Assembly (NCBI RefSeq): GCF_042432445.1
Contig: NZ_JBHLXE010000033.1
Location: forward strand, 9,343-73,342
Direction: 5' to 3'
DNA length: 64,000 bases
Source: Thorsellia kenyensis
GTDB taxonomy: Bacteria > Pseudomonadota > Gammaproteobacteria > Enterobacterales > Thorselliaceae
Shown: piece after piece, positions 26,754 to 36,164 of the stretch
Numbering within the stretch: position 1 is the first letter of the stretch
Layout: the number at the start of each line of letters is the position of its first letter
Translations under genes and position numbers: made by a program
The notes under the pieces: generated by a model
Told to the model about the DNA's origin: nothing
Database searches by the model: none
What the model saw: only the letters and a program-made list of their open reading frames with translations

Positions 26754-28358
26754 ATGTCAAAAAATAAAATTACAACTAAACATTTTCGCAACCTAATTTT
26801 ATCCTCATTAATAATAAGTGGATTCACTTTCAATTTTGCATATGCCAACACACCCAAAGATACGCTGATTATTGTTCAACCGTTAGATGATATTATCAGT
26901 ATCGATCCTGCTCAGAGCTTCGAATTATCTAGTATTCAAACACTACCTAGCCTCTATCAAAAATTAGTTAATGCAAGTCGAGAAAATCCAAATGAACTAG
27001 AATTAGACTTAGCAAAAAAATACGATGTAGATCCACAAAATAAAACAATTACATTTTATTTGGATGAAAATGCGAATTTTGCGTCCAATAATCCTATCAC
27101 AGCTGATGATGTAATTTATTCTTTGACACGTGCAGTTAAACTCAACAAGGCACCGGCTTTTATTTTAGGAGTATTGGGCTATACTCCAGATAATATCGAT
27201 AGACAATTCACTAAAATAGATGATAAAACCGTTAAATTGCATTGGGAATCAGACATAGGTGCACCCGTGGTTTTATCCGTGCTTACCTCCCCTATTGCAT
27301 CAATAGTTGATAGTAAAATAGTCAGTCAAAATGCGAAAGGAAATGATTATGGTAATGAATGGCTAAATGCTAATGCAGCTGGAAGTGGTCCTTTCATTCT
27401 AAAATCTTACAATCCACAAAGTGCCATCGTTTTTGAAAATAGTCCATTGATATCTAAAAATGAACCTACATTAAAAACCATCATCATTAAAAATGTACCC
27501 GATGCAACAGCTAGAAAGCTTCTACTAGAAAAAAAAGATGCTGATATTGCCCGTAATCTATCTACAGATCAGTATGCTGAAATTGAACGAACTAAAAGTG
27601 CAACCATATTACAATTTCCTTCTGCAGAATTGAATTATATCGCTTTTAATGCGGGCAATAGTCAAAATCCTGTACTTAATGATCCCGCACTTTGGGAAGC
27701 AAGCAGATATCTTATTGATTATGAAGGGTTAACAAAAACATTATTAAATGGACAATATGAAGCTCATCAATCATTTTTACCGAATGGATTTCCTTTTGCT
27801 TCTAATGAATTACCTTTCAAATTCGATCCAGAAAAAGCAAAAGAGATCTTAAAGGCTGCTAATCTCGAAAATATACGCATCAAATTAGATGTAGAAAATA
27901 GACCACCTTTTTTACAAATTGGACAAGCCCTGCAGGCTAGTTTTAAGGAAGGTGGCATTGACTTAGAATTATTACCTGCTGCAACCAATCAATTGTATGC
28001 AAAAATACGAAATAAAGAGCACGAAGCGGCAATTCGCTTCTGGATTCCTGATTATTTCGATGCACATTCTAATGCCAGTACATTTGCATATTATGATGAA
28101 AATGTTTCAAGCACTGCTAAAACCAACGGATGGATAATACCTGAGCTAAGCAAAAAAACTGCTCAAGCGGTCCAAACATCTGATAATTCATTGAGAAACA
28201 ACTTATATAGAGAAATTCAAAATGAAGTTAGAAATAACTCCCCATTCTTATTTTTTATCCAAGCCAATAACAGTGTTGCCATCAATCCATCCGTGAAAGG
28301 TTATTATCAAGGCCTGAATGCAGATATGGTCTATTACGATAAAATATTGAAAGAATAG
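26754..28358 (+). CDS. Dipeptide-type ABC transporter substrate-binding protein (SBP family 5)
   Basis: This 534-residue periplasmic protein has a signal peptide (cut near AYA-NTPKD) and the SBP_bac_5 fold. Family landmarks include TPKDTLIIVQPLDDIISIDPAQSFE, ANAAGSGPFILKSYNP, WEASRYLIDYEGL and DAHSNASTFAYYD. It belongs to the DppA/OppA superfamily, which includes peptide, nickel and haem-binding members, so the ligand cannot be named. AGAGGT stands before the ATG. It is the first of five tightly spaced genes (binding protein, two permeases, two ATPases), a complete importer. No gene inside the operon hints at the substrate. Confidence 0.85.
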   Translation: MSKNKITTKHFRNLILSSLIISGFTFNFAYANTPKDTLIIVQPLDDIISIDPAQSFELSSIQTLPSLYQKLVNASRENPNELELDLAKKYDVDPQNKTITFYLDENANFASNNPITADDVIYSLTRAVKLNKAPAFILGVLGYTPDNIDRQFTKIDDKTVKLHWESDIGAPVVLSVLTSPIASIVDSKIVSQNAKGNDYGNEWLNANAAGSGPFILKSYNPQSAIVFENSPLISKNEPTLKTIIIKNVPDATARKLLLEKKDADIARNLSTDQYAEIERTKSATILQFPSAELNYIAFNAGNSQNPVLNDPALWEASRYLIDYEGLTKTLLNGQYEAHQSFLPNGFPFASNELPFKFDPEKAKEILKAANLENIRIKLDVENRPPFLQIGQALQASFKEGGIDLELLPAATNQLYAKIRNKEHEAAIRFWIPDYFDAHSNASTFAYYDENVSSTAKTNGWIIPELSKKTAQAVQTSDNSLRNNLYREIQNEVRNNSPFLFFIQANNSVAINPSVKGYYQGLNADMVYYDKILKE

Positions 28359-28408
28359 TTATATAGTAACTAATCTCTTTTAACGCTTTAATATAAAGGT
28401 AGTAAAGC

Positions 28409-29428
28409 ATGCTAAGCTTATTAAATTTGATTAAAAAATCCTTTTGGCAACTGGGAATTTTATGTCTCACCTTACTAGGTTTGCTTGCTTTTACTTTTGC
28501 CCTACAACAGGCATCTCCCATTGATCCGATCATCAAAATTGTTGGTGATAAGGCCAGTGAGGAAACGTATAATCAAGTCAAAACAGAATTAGGCTTGGAT
28601 AAGCCGTTGGTTGTTCAATTTTATAATTATTTAACTCAGATTCTCTCTGGAGATTTCGGGATTTCAAATACCAGCCAAAAACCAGTATTAACAGAACTTC
28701 TTGAAGTTTTTCCAGCAACTTTAGAAATCACAATTCTCTCCGTAATAATCGGTTCTCTAATCGGAATAGGTTTAGGATTGCTAAGCGCTCGTCAAGCAAA
28801 TAATTTTGTAGATAATTTAATTCGTCTTTTCATTTTACCTGGTATCGCTATGCCAGCATTTTTACTAGGTGTGATATTTATCACGCTTTTCTATGCTCAT
28901 CTAGATTGGCTTCCTATTGGTGGTAAATGGTCCATGTCAATTGAATATCAGTTTCCCACTGATTTTAGATGGACTCATATCAGTTTAATTGATGGTCTCA
29001 GAAGTCCTGTTGAAGGCGCTTTTATGGATGCTATACTTCATCTTACCCTTCCTGTTTCATTGCTAAGTTATTTTACCTTATGTACAGTTTGTCGTATGAC
29101 AAGAAGTGCTGCCCTAGAAGAATTATCCAAAGAGTATGTTGTACTCGCTAAAGTGACAGGAAATACGAATTGGCAAATTTTATTTAGGCACATTATGCCA
29201 AATATAAAAAATTCACTCATTATAATCATCGCATTACATTTTACTCATTTATTGGAAGGAGCAGTCCTAACAGAAGTCGTTTTTTCATGGCCAGGAATGG
29301 GACGCTACCTTAAAGAGGCTTTCTTGGCTAGTAATCATAATGCGATTATTGGCGGGACCCTAATTATTGGTGGCTGCTTTATTGCGATAAATATGACAAC
29401 TGAAAAATTAACAGCGAACTCTAAATGA
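28409..29428 (+). CDS. Dipeptide-type ABC transporter permease (DppB-like)
   Basis: The 339-residue inner-membrane protein has about six helices, with the N-terminal part (GILCLTLLGLLAFTFALQQASPIDPI) and the internal ASEETYNQVKTELGLDKPL typical of DppB/OppB/NikB. The EAA-type coupling loop is EYVVLAKVTGNTNWQILFRHIMPN. It follows the binding-protein gene by 50 bases and precedes the second permease by 14. The two permeases should form the heterodimeric channel of the importer. Confidence 0.88.
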   Translation: MLSLLNLIKKSFWQLGILCLTLLGLLAFTFALQQASPIDPIIKIVGDKASEETYNQVKTELGLDKPLVVQFYNYLTQILSGDFGISNTSQKPVLTELLEVFPATLEITILSVIIGSLIGIGLGLLSARQANNFVDNLIRLFILPGIAMPAFLLGVIFITLFYAHLDWLPIGGKWSMSIEYQFPTDFRWTHISLIDGLRSPVEGAFMDAILHLTLPVSLLSYFTLCTVCRMTRSAALEELSKEYVVLAKVTGNTNWQILFRHIMPNIKNSLIIIIALHFTHLLEGAVLTEVVFSWPGMGRYLKEAFLASNHNAIIGGTLIIGGCFIAINMTTEKLTANSK

Positions 29429-29442
29429 TGACTTTATAACTT

Positions 29443-30261
29443 ATGAAATATATCCCTTTAAATCCACTTTATGTGTATCTTTCTTTGCTAGGTTTATTAA
29501 TACTTATAGCCTTTTTTGCTCCGTGGGTAGCACCTTTCGATCCTCTAAAACAGGATGCATCAGCCAGATTAAGTGCCCCTAATTTAACCCATTGGCTAGG
29601 CACTGATGGTTTTGGGCGTGATATTTTATCTAGAATAATTTTTGGATTAAGGCCGACGGTAATCATACTCTTCACCGTAGGTATTTTTACTGTGTTCATC
29701 GGTGTAGTGATTGGTGTCTATAGTGGACAATCAACATCTTGGGTTGGTCGATTGTTAATGCGATTCACGGATATAGTAATGGCTCTGCCGAGATTATTAA
29801 TTGCTTTCGCTTTTGTCGCAATATTAGGTAATGGTGTTTTCAATGTTATTATCGCCCTTGTGCTGACTAGTTGGCCTTCCTACGCTAGACTAGCTAACAC
29901 ACTTATAAAAAATATTTCACAAAGTGATTTTATTTTAGCCAGTAAAATGTTGGGTATTTCAGCCCATAGAATTTTTTGGATTCATTTACTTCCTCTTTGC
30001 CTACCGCAAATATTCGTGAAATTAGCTATTGATTTAGCAGCTATTTTAATCACTTGCGCGGGTTTAAGTTATTTGGGACTAGGAGTTAAACCACCTAATG
30101 TTGATTGGGGAGGGATGGTAGCTGAAAATGCTGAATTCTTAACATCCCATTGGTGGGTAGTTATGTTTCCAAGTCTATTTATCATCCTCACCAGTCTGCT
30201 ATGCGTGCTTATTGGAGAGTCTTTAAGAGACCGTATCGATAGTCGATTTGTAACCCAATAG
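29443..30261 (+). CDS. Dipeptide-type ABC transporter permease (DppC-like)
   Basis: This 272-residue permease has the DppC/OppC N-terminal pattern FFAPWVAPFDPLKQDASARL and HWLGTDGFGRDILSRIIFG, then five further helices. The coupling loop is FILASKMLGISAHRIFWIHLLP. It lacks the longer N-terminal extension of many DppC proteins, a feature also of NikC. The ribosome site before the ATG is weak, which suggests translation coupled to the preceding gene. Confidence 0.88.
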   Translation: MKYIPLNPLYVYLSLLGLLILIAFFAPWVAPFDPLKQDASARLSAPNLTHWLGTDGFGRDILSRIIFGLRPTVIILFTVGIFTVFIGVVIGVYSGQSTSWVGRLLMRFTDIVMALPRLLIAFAFVAILGNGVFNVIIALVLTSWPSYARLANTLIKNISQSDFILASKMLGISAHRIFWIHLLPLCLPQIFVKLAIDLAAILITCAGLSYLGLGVKPPNVDWGGMVAENAEFLTSHWWVVMFPSLFIILTSLLCVLIGESLRDRIDSRFVTQ

Positions 30262-30273
30262 GAATAATTTTTT

Positions 30274-31161
30274 ATGGAAAACCGAATTAATAATGATGTT
30301 AAAGATAACAAACTAAATACTTTTAATCTTGTTTCTATTTCTAACCTTTCTATTGGTATCAATCGTATTAAATCTACTTATAAGAGTAGTCATTCTTCCT
30401 CACTTATCCTCGATAATGTTTCAATGAATATTGGCAAAGAAATTGTTTGTCTCATTGGTGAATCAGGTTCTGGGAAATCGACTTTAGCTAAAGTACTAAT
30501 TGGAATTCTCAATCCAGCACTTAGTGTTTATAATGGACAAATTGAATATTTTAGCTCTCCTGAAGATCATGCTGTGAATTTACTTCAAGAGAATGTAATT
30601 AGTCAGTTAAGAGGAAAAACAATATCGATGATAATGCAAGAACCTAAATATGCATTAAATCCCAGTTTAAATTTATTAACACAACTTGATTATGCTTATT
30701 TAGGTTCTCTTACAGGAAAAAATAAACTTCTTTACTATTATCAGCTACTAGATGACATTGGGTTATCACATGAAATATTACATGTAAAACCACATAAATT
30801 GTCTGGAGGAATGGGACAGCGATTTATGATAGCTTTGGCCCTATTAAATAAGCCACAATTGATTATTGCAGATGAGCCAACTTCAGCGCTAGATTATGAT
30901 TTAAAATACCAGATATTAGAACTCATTGTTAACCGATGCAAAAAAAATGATATCGGCTTATTACTTATCAGTCACGATCTTCCTTCAGTAAAAAAATATG
31001 CTGATAGAATATATATAATGAAATCTGGCTCTATTGTCGATAGTGGGGATGCAAACCTACTAGTAAAAAGTCAAAATCACTACACTAAACTCCTTTGGGC
31101 TTGTAAACCTAGCAGTCAAACTTACCAAAAATCACTTCCCACCTCTTTGGATACACTTTAA
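30274..31161 (+). CDS. Peptide-type ABC transporter ATP-binding protein (DppD/NikD-like)
   Basis: The 295-residue ATPase carries Walker A GESGSGKST (about residues 64-72), signature LSGGMGQRFMIALAL, Walker B LIIADEPTSALD and the His switch LLISHDLPSV. It has an unusual N-terminal lead of about 25 residues before the nucleotide-binding domain. After the core it ends without the full oligopeptide C-terminal (oligo_HPY) domain found in DppD/OppD. It should pair with the next gene's product. Confidence 0.85.
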   Translation: MENRINNDVKDNKLNTFNLVSISNLSIGINRIKSTYKSSHSSSLILDNVSMNIGKEIVCLIGESGSGKSTLAKVLIGILNPALSVYNGQIEYFSSPEDHAVNLLQENVISQLRGKTISMIMQEPKYALNPSLNLLTQLDYAYLGSLTGKNKLLYYYQLLDDIGLSHEILHVKPHKLSGGMGQRFMIALALLNKPQLIIADEPTSALDYDLKYQILELIVNRCKKNDIGLLLISHDLPSVKKYADRIYIMKSGSIVDSGDANLLVKSQNHYTKLLWACKPSSQTYQKSLPTSLDTL

Positions 31162-31194
31162 AAATAGATAAAAAAATAGGAATACAAAGACATT

Positions 31195-31884
31195 ATGCCG
31201 ATTTTAAGCGCCCAATCCATTAATATTTTTTATGATGATCAACCAAAGGTACACGACATAAATTTCACCATAAATAAAGGACAAACAGTAGGTCTTTTTG
31301 GCCCTTCAGGTTGCGGTAAATCCTCACTTTTAAGAGTAATAGCTGGACTCTATAAAAACTATTCAGGCCAGTTTTTTTTCGAAAATAATCTCTATAAACC
31401 AACGCTTGGTCAACACATTCATCATATCCAAATGGTTTTTCAAGATCCTTATAGCTCCCTTCATCCTAACCATACTATTAATTTTATTCTCACAGAACCC
31501 CTAAAAGTGCAAGGTATTAATAAGAAAAATTTAGAAGAAAAAATACAATCTCTCTTAGACATTATTGAACTACCCTCTAAATTATTAGCATACTACCCTC
31601 ATCAACTGTCAGGAGGACAAAGGCAACGTATAGCAATTGCAAGAGCCATTCTATTAGAACCAAAACTAGTCCTGCTTGATGAACCCACGTCAGCTCTAGA
31701 TATGCCTGTTCAAGCAAGCATTCTTAATTTACTAAATAGATTAAAAGCTCATCTGAATATGAGCTATCTTTTGGTCAGTCATGACAGAGATGTTATCGCT
31801 CATATGTGTGATTACGCCATTGAAATGGAATTAGGAAAAATAATCAAAATTCATGAAAGAAGCGACTTAGACTTATGGGCATAA
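31195..31884 (+). CDS. Peptide-type ABC transporter ATP-binding protein (DppF/NikE-like), short
   Basis: At 229 residues this ATPase contains only the nucleotide-binding core. It has Walker A GPSGCGKSS, Q-loop QMVFQDPYSSLHPNH, signature LSGGQRQRIAIARA, Walker B LVLLDEPTSALD and LLVSHDRDVI. The usual DppF/OppF C-terminal extension is missing. The QDPYSSLHP wording is specific for the oligopeptide/nickel ATPase group. It is the last gene of the operon; pncB begins about 110 bases later. Both ATPases being short resembles the nickel (Nik) arrangement, but nothing else in the operon argues for metal transport. Confidence 0.85.
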   Translation: MPILSAQSINIFYDDQPKVHDINFTINKGQTVGLFGPSGCGKSSLLRVIAGLYKNYSGQFFFENNLYKPTLGQHIHHIQMVFQDPYSSLHPNHTINFILTEPLKVQGINKKNLEEKIQSLLDIIELPSKLLAYYPHQLSGGQRQRIAIARAILLEPKLVLLDEPTSALDMPVQASILNLLNRLKAHLNMSYLLVSHDRDVIAHMCDYAIEMELGKIIKIHERSDLDLWA

Positions 31885-31992
31885 TTAAATAAACATAAAA
31901 CTTTTTACTTACTTGATGGTATTCAAGCTTAATTTAGTGGATAATAGGCTTTTGTTTGATTGAGTAAACTTTTTGGAGCCAAAAAACCGCTT

Positions 31993-33201
31993 ATGTTTCC
32001 TATTATTAAATCTCTAATTGATACAGATGCTTATAAATTATTTATGCAACAAGCTGTTTATCATTTATATCCTGACACAGTTATCACCGCTGAATTTCGC
32101 TGTCGCAATAATGAAAATTTAGGTGAATATGTTAATTTAATAATTGAGCAAATCAATTTTTTGGCCGATGTCCATTTGAATGAAGAAGAATATCATTATT
32201 TACTCTCTCTAAATATTTTTAATGACGAGTATCTGACTTGGTTAAAATCATTTAGATTTAACCCCAATCAAATAAAAATTGCTAACCAAGGAGGTAAGTT
32301 AATTCTTACCATTTCAGGAAAATGGGTAGAAGCCATTTTGTGGGAAGTCCCTCTACTAGCTATTATAAGCGAGGTTGCCCACAAGGCAGTCCAGACAATC
32401 AATCAAAATGATATAATTTTAATCGCTAAAGACAAGTTGATAAATAATCTTAATGAATTAGTCGATGAATCCACTAAAGAAAATATTCCACTGACTGACT
32501 TTCAGTTGATAGAATTTGGAACTAGAAGGCGATATTCTTTTGAAGTACAAAATACCATTATTGAAACCCTAAAAGAGTTTGAGATTGAAAATAGCCCTAA
32601 TTTTTTCAGTGGAACAAGTAACTTATTCTTCGCTTTTAAACATAATCTTAACGCGGTGGGCACACAAGCTCATGAATGGTTTCAAGCGCATCAGCAACTT
32701 GCCCCAAGTCTAGAAACCTCTCAACAATTTGCATTAAGTCAATGGCTTAAAATTTATCCTACACAGCTTCCTATTGCGCTTACTGATTGTATCAATATGG
32801 ATGCATTTTTAAGGGATTTTGATGCTAATTTCGCAAGTCAATTCCAGGGATTAAGGCATGATTCTGGTGATCCTATTACTTGGGGAGAAAAAGCACTTGC
32901 TCATTATCAACAATTAAGCATAAACGCCCAAAATAAAAAATTGGTATTTTCTGATAATTTAGATCTCACGAAAGCACTTTCTATTTATCGCCATTTTTTA
33001 GGTAGAATACAAACCAGTTTTGGCATAGGCACAAGACTAACTTGTAATATACCCACAATAAAACCACATAATATTGTCATTAAATTAACCACTTGCAATG
33101 GAAAGCCTGTGGCTAAAATTTCTGATGAACCAGGAAAAATTATGTGTAACGATACAAATTATATTAAAAAATTAGCTGATGCTTTTAATATTAACGTATA
33201 A
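31993..33201 (+). CDS. pncB: Nicotinate phosphoribosyltransferase
   Basis: PncB makes nicotinate mononucleotide from nicotinate and PRPP in the Preiss-Handler NAD salvage route. The sequence shows SLIDTDAYKLFMQQAVYH at the N-terminus, EFGTRRRYSFEVQ, SGTSNLFFA and the catalytic segment FQGLRHDSGDP with the phosphorylatable His. The frame is open from a TTG at 31960, but the ATG at 31993 gives 402 residues, matching the E. coli protein (400). Together with pncC near 4.7 kb it covers two entries into the same salvage cycle, although the genes are not linked. Confidence 0.95.
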   Translation: MFPIIKSLIDTDAYKLFMQQAVYHLYPDTVITAEFRCRNNENLGEYVNLIIEQINFLADVHLNEEEYHYLLSLNIFNDEYLTWLKSFRFNPNQIKIANQGGKLILTISGKWVEAILWEVPLLAIISEVAHKAVQTINQNDIILIAKDKLINNLNELVDESTKENIPLTDFQLIEFGTRRRYSFEVQNTIIETLKEFEIENSPNFFSGTSNLFFAFKHNLNAVGTQAHEWFQAHQQLAPSLETSQQFALSQWLKIYPTQLPIALTDCINMDAFLRDFDANFASQFQGLRHDSGDPITWGEKALAHYQQLSINAQNKKLVFSDNLDLTKALSIYRHFLGRIQTSFGIGTRLTCNIPTIKPHNIVIKLTTCNGKPVAKISDEPGKIMCNDTNYIKKLADAFNINV

Positions 33202-33361
33202 ATAGATAAAATATATTAATGCTCACCCAGTAAGCGCGCAAAATAAAAGAGTAATACCTGGCCTTATCTATGGTTAGCTTTACTTATTAAGCTTAAAGAC
33301 TTAGACTATACACTTAATTTCAAGTTACATTTTTAAATGTTTAAGTAAAAAGGAATAAATA

Positions 33362-33706
33362 ATGTCAGATACTTTACCTAATTGCCCAAAATGTAGTTCA
33401 GAATATACTTATTTAGACAACAATATGTTCGTATGCCCTGAATGTGCTTATGAATGGGATGAAAATAGCACTCAAACAGATGAAGATGTTTTGATCATTA
33501 AGGACTCTAATGGAACTCAATTAAATGATGGTGATACGGTAACCCTTATTAAAGATCTTAAAGTAAAAGGAAGCTCAACTGTCATCAAAATTGGTACTAA
33601 AGCTAAAATCTACCGTTTAGTAGATAGCGATCATGATCTTGATTGCAAAGTTGATGGGCATGGTCAAATGATGCTGAAGTCTGAGTTCGTGAAAAAAGTC
33701 AATTAA
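33362..33706 (+). CDS. yjdM: Zinc-ribbon protein YjdM (PhnA family)
   Basis: The 114-residue protein has an N-terminal zinc ribbon (CPKC-x13-CPEC, about residues 8-28) and a C-terminal SH3-like PhnA domain with DSNGTQLNDGDTVTLIKDLKVKGSS. Despite the old PhnA name, E. coli YjdM is not the phosphonoacetate hydrolase; its role is not established. AAAAAGGAATAAATA precedes the ATG. The gene stands alone between pncB and a convergent inositol-monophosphatase-family gene. A short inverted repeat (CAGCTAT/ATAGCTG, 33726-33756) follows it without a T-tract. Confidence 0.93.
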   Translation: MSDTLPNCPKCSSEYTYLDNNMFVCPECAYEWDENSTQTDEDVLIIKDSNGTQLNDGDTVTLIKDLKVKGSSTVIKIGTKAKIYRLVDSDHDLDCKVDGHGQMMLKSEFVKKVN

Positions 33707-33843
33707 AAACAATTGATTTTAAAGACAGCTATTTTCATTTCATATGACGATAGCTGAATAAGGGAGTTAATAACACCTTTCTCAACTGCTAATTTTCTCC
33801 GCTAACTTGTATAAAACTGATGACAGTAAAAACCCTACCAAGA

Positions 33844-34671
33844 CTAATTTTTTGAGTTTAAATTGAATAGTTTGATTGGCTTTATACATACTTCAGCTAC
33901 ATGAGTTATCATATGTACATTTGTGCCAGCAACGACACTTGGAGAAAAAATTTGTTCTAATGAACTTGGGTAGTCACCCGTCACCCCTCCTGCTTCACGA
34001 ATCATTAATAGTCCTGCTAAACAGTCCCAAGAATTCATACTCAATTCTAGATAGCCATCTGTCCGTCCCTCAGCAACCCATGCGAGAGCTAGTGCACCTG
34101 AACCACCCCTTCTTACATTAAACCCTTTTTCAAGAAGTTGCTGATAAGTAGACAAATAATCTGCAAAAGAGACATTGCGATTCCAACCAAACTCTATCGT
34201 CGCAGCATCAAGATCACTGATATTTGAGACTGTTATTAATTCACCATTTTTTTTGCAATATGCCTCTTTTTTCGCAAAGTATAATTCATTTGAGCAAGGA
34301 TTATATATTGCACCAAGCACGGTATTGCCTTTATAGACAAACGAAATGGTGCAACAAAAATGAGGGATTTTTCTTGCGAAATTCGCAGTGCCATCAATAG
34401 GATCAATAACCCAAAGATTATCATTTTTGCGAGCACTGCTATCCTCTCCAAGCTCCTCACCTAATATTGAATCATCTGGAAATGTCTGATGAATACTATT
34501 TCGAATAAATTGTTCTACTTTCGAATCAGTTTCTGTTAAGAAATCTTGTCCTTTTTTTAAAGTGAAACTGTTTTCTGACGATGAATTAAAACCTTCTAAG
34601 GCAAGTTTACCTGCATCTAGTATGACTTTTTCAAGAAACATTTCTCTTTGTTCAATATCAATATTATTCAT
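33844..34671 (-). CDS. Inositol monophosphatase family protein
   Basis: The 275-residue protein has the three metal-site signatures of the Mg-dependent, Li-sensitive phosphatase fold: ILGEELGEDS, VIDPIDGTANFARKIPHF and SWDCLAGLLMIREAGG. Members hydrolyse inositol phosphates, PAP, histidinol phosphate or fructose bisphosphate. The subfamily cannot be settled by eye; SuhB-like and HisN-like are both possible. HisN-like would be of interest because late histidine genes lie at 60.6-62.7 kb. The frame opens 19 codons upstream, but AAAGGGA before the ATG at 34671 fixes the start. Confidence 0.85.
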   Translation of the reverse strand: MNNIDIEQREMFLEKVILDAGKLALEGFNSSSENSFTLKKGQDFLTETDSKVEQFIRNSIHQTFPDDSILGEELGEDSSARKNDNLWVIDPIDGTANFARKIPHFCCTISFVYKGNTVLGAIYNPCSNELYFAKKEAYCKKNGELITVSNISDLDAATIEFGWNRNVSFADYLSTYQQLLEKGFNVRRGGSGALALAWVAEGRTDGYLELSMNSWDCLAGLLMIREAGGVTGDYPSSLEQIFSPSVVAGTNVHMITHVAEVCIKPIKLFNLNSKN

Positions 34672-34772
34672 AAAATTATCCCTTTGTTTAAATATTAAAA
34701 GAGCGAAAGTAAATAAATTTTGGCCCAATAAAAATATTATTTAGTATACTTACACTTTGCAAAGATGAATAA

Positions 34773-36164
34773 TTATATCTCAATATTTAAATCAAATATG
34801 AGAATTTTTGAACGCCTCTGGTAATTGTATAGTTTTCTCTTTTCAAAGGGTAAATCATCAATTTCAGCTGGCTTAAAACCCCGCTCTTGAAACCAGTGAA
34901 TACTACTTGTTGTTAATACAAAAATTTTCTCTAATCCCAGTTTTTTTGCCTTATTTTTTATATGCTCTAGAAGAATATCTCCCCGTGAGGAGTTACGATA
35001 TTCTGGATGAACTGCAACACAAGCCATTTCCCCCATTTTTTCATCTTCAAATCCATACAGAGCTGCACAAGCAATGCTTAAATTGTCACGAACAACAACA
35101 GTAAATTTATCAATTTCAATTTCCAATTGTTCTCGTGAGCGCCTAACTAAAATACCTTGATCTTCAAGCGGTCGAATTAATTCTAAGATCCCACCAATGT
35201 CATGAATCGTTGCTTGACGTACTTGCTCAGCACTTTGCTCAACTACCTGGGTACCGATACCATCTCTAGAAAATAATTCTTGTAATAAAGAACCATCTTC
35301 ATGAAAACTAATAAGATGGCTACGCCTCACCCCCTTTTTACATGCTGCAACAGCTGCATTAAGAAATCTTAGCGTATTTTCTTTGTGCATTAACTCTTCA
35401 AAGGAATCCATCTGTGTTTTTAATGACTCTATTTCATCTGAGAGTAGGCTAAGATATTTTTGTGCCGTATCAGGAAAAATCTCTGAAATAACATGTCCAT
35501 GCTCATCACTAATTCCTTGCTGATTGGAAAACCCAATTAATTTTTCCGCATTTAGTTTAATCGCAATCTGAGTGGCAACTTCTTCTGCTGTTAAGTTAAA
35601 GCTTTCCCCTGTAATTGAAACCGCCACAGGGCCAATAAGGACAATTGCGTGATTATTCAATTGATGGTTAATCGCCTCGGTATCTATTCGCCTGATTTTT
35701 CCAGAGTGCTGATAATCTACTCCCTCGTCCACTCCAATCGGTTGAGCAATAACAAAATTTCCACTCACTACGTTAATATGAACACCTTGTAGAGGAGTAT
35801 TATTAACACTCATCGATAGTTCAGAGGTAATGTCTAATTGCAACATTCCAGCTGTTTGTTTTACTATTTCTAAGGTATTACTGTCTGTTATCCGAATATT
35901 TTTGTGATAGTGCGGTATATCTCCCTGCTTTTTTATATTAGCTTCAATTTGTGGTCTTGCACCATAAACAATCACTAATCGAATACCTAAACTATGCAGC
36001 ATACCTATATCATTTAATATGTTCACAAAATTTTTATTCATCAAGGTTTCACCACTGAGCATAACGACAAAGGTTTTCCCTCTATGAGCGTTGATATAGG
36101 GGACAGAATGTCTAAATCCTTGAACTAATTCCGTACTTCTTACACGATACATTTTATTTTTCAC
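34773..36164 (-). CDS. argA: N-acetylglutamate synthase (amino-acid N-acetyltransferase)
   Basis: ArgA acetylates glutamate with acetyl-CoA, the first step of arginine synthesis. The 463-residue product combines an amino-acid-kinase-like domain (about 20-300; ELVQGFRHSVPYINAHRGKTFVVMLSGE, GIRLVIVYGARPQIEANI) with a GNAT acetyltransferase domain (about 315-455; MACVAVHPEYRNSSRGDILLEHI). The kinase-like domain is the site of arginine feedback in homologues. The GTG at 36164 has AGAGGC about seven bases upstream; a later ATG at 36152 lacks one. A candidate ArgR site lies about 130 bases upstream. Slightly longer than E. coli ArgA (443). Confidence 0.95.
   Translation of the reverse strand: MKNKMYRVRSTELVQGFRHSVPYINAHRGKTFVVMLSGETLMNKNFVNILNDIGMLHSLGIRLVIVYGARPQIEANIKKQGDIPHYHKNIRITDSNTLEIVKQTAGMLQLDITSELSMSVNNTPLQGVHINVVSGNFVIAQPIGVDEGVDYQHSGKIRRIDTEAINHQLNNHAIVLIGPVAVSITGESFNLTAEEVATQIAIKLNAEKLIGFSNQQGISDEHGHVISEIFPDTAQKYLSLLSDEIESLKTQMDSFEELMHKENTLRFLNAAVAACKKGVRRSHLISFHEDGSLLQELFSRDGIGTQVVEQSAEQVRQATIHDIGGILELIRPLEDQGILVRRSREQLEIEIDKFTVVVRDNLSIACAALYGFEDEKMGEMACVAVHPEYRNSSRGDILLEHIKNKAKKLGLEKIFVLTTSSIHWFQERGFKPAEIDDLPFEKRKLYNYQRRSKILIFDLNIEI

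Noticed and set aside
35900..35925. AGTGCGGT, similar to a Pasteurellaceae uptake signal core
   Set aside because: It is a single imperfect copy, inside argA, and I saw no set of exact AAGTGCGGT copies, so no DNA-uptake signal can be claimed.
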